Of a stretch of DNA of 64,000 bases, positions 63,855-64,000 are shown one piece after another. The translations under genes and the position numbers were made by a program. The stretch is from Candidatus Trichorickettsia mobilis (GTDB lineage Bacteria; Pseudomonadota; Alphaproteobacteria; Rickettsiales; Rickettsiaceae), in assembly GCF_034366785.1 (NCBI RefSeq), contig NZ_CP112932.1:496001-560000 (forward strand), read 5' to 3'. How positions within the stretch are numbered: the stretch's first letter is position 1; the number at the start of each line of letters is the position of its first letter. Under the pieces are notes generated by a model. The model worked only from the letters and a program-made list of their open reading frames with translations. It was not told the DNA's origin and searched no databases.

Positions 63855-64000
63855 TCACAGTTTATTATTAAACATCAACCAAATAATAAAGCAAATTACC
63901 AAGAACTGTAGCAGTATTACTCCATCATAAGTTATCCATTTAGCCAGATATTGTCTAAAAAATTGTAACAGCCCCAAAGGTATTGACATTATGCAAATTT
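63855..64000 (-). CDS. Small hydrophobic protein, unidentified, possibly partial
   Basis: Minus-strand frame that ends with TGA at 63855-63857 and is open to the right edge. An ATG at 63989 would give 44 residues (MSIPLGLLQFFRQYLAKWIT, then GVILLQFLVICFIIWLMFNN), mostly one membrane helix. Upstream codons to the edge have no stop, so the real start may be outside the window. No family is recognised. Confidence 0.35.
   Translation of the reverse strand, partial: ICIMSIPLGLLQFFRQYLAKWITYDGVILLQFLVICFIIWLMFNNKL

Overview
This AT-rich, densely coded window fits an obligate intracellular alphaproteobacterium of the order Rickettsiales. The evidence is the gene content (mipZ, MotE/DUF6468 flagellar genes, nfu, ubiB/ubiE, mlaF, infC/thrS, aatA, TrpR-like/TrpX), many dispersed palindromic repeats, ankyrin-like repeat proteins and decaying insertion sequences. 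Unlike the well-known Rickettsia species it carries flagellar genes and a transketolase, so a flagellated protist- or invertebrate-associated relative is more likely. This assignment is an inference; no 16S gene is in the window.

Layout. 1-9 kb: ybaB-dnaX-SRP RNA (dnaX broken by a +1 frameshift), a SemiSWEET sugar carrier, two flavoproteins, cspA, holC, a glycosyltransferase and groESL. 9.5-20.2 kb: aatA, an acyltransferase, a PPC-domain protein, then two divergent flagellar operons (flgF-flgG-flgA-flgH leftward; fliL-fliM-DUF6468-motE rightward) followed by a probable ccmD and ccmE. 20.6-24.7 kb: a 1334-residue repeat protein, possibly an effector. 24.9-40.6 kb: housekeeping genes (tkt, lpxC, nfu, tyrS, thrS, infC with an ATT start, tRNA-Arg, pepA, mipZ, a SPOR protein, coaE, dnaQ, a 5-formyl-THF cyclo-ligase, cvpA, tRNA-Leu) and a copper chaperone. 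45.9-57.4 kb: an accessory zone with two IS982 remnants, hemW, an ankyrin-like gene with a 462-bp internal duplication, a truncated transposase with a serine recombinase, a VapBC pair, a ruined nhaA, an M3 peptidase and an IS5-like remnant. 57.4-64 kb: a flagellin-like gene, then xthA, ubiB, ubiE, a YqaA-like gene and mlaF.

The most interesting locus is 41.57-44.40 kb, a remnant lasso-peptide biosynthetic cluster. It has an intact 44-residue precursor (Thr at -2, Gly1, Glu9 for a nine-residue ring, aromatic tail), an 11-bp hairpin after the precursor gene, a hybrid B/C open region (RRE of the B protein joined to the C-terminus of the cyclase, with a poly-T frameshift) and an ABC exporter with an in-frame stop. 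It lies between ~132-bp direct repeats of the 3' end of the neighbouring trpX-like gene, which suggests an inserted cassette now decaying.

At least eleven copies of a ~145-bp imperfect palindrome are scattered between genes. Some provide stop codons or 5' leaders to neighbouring genes.
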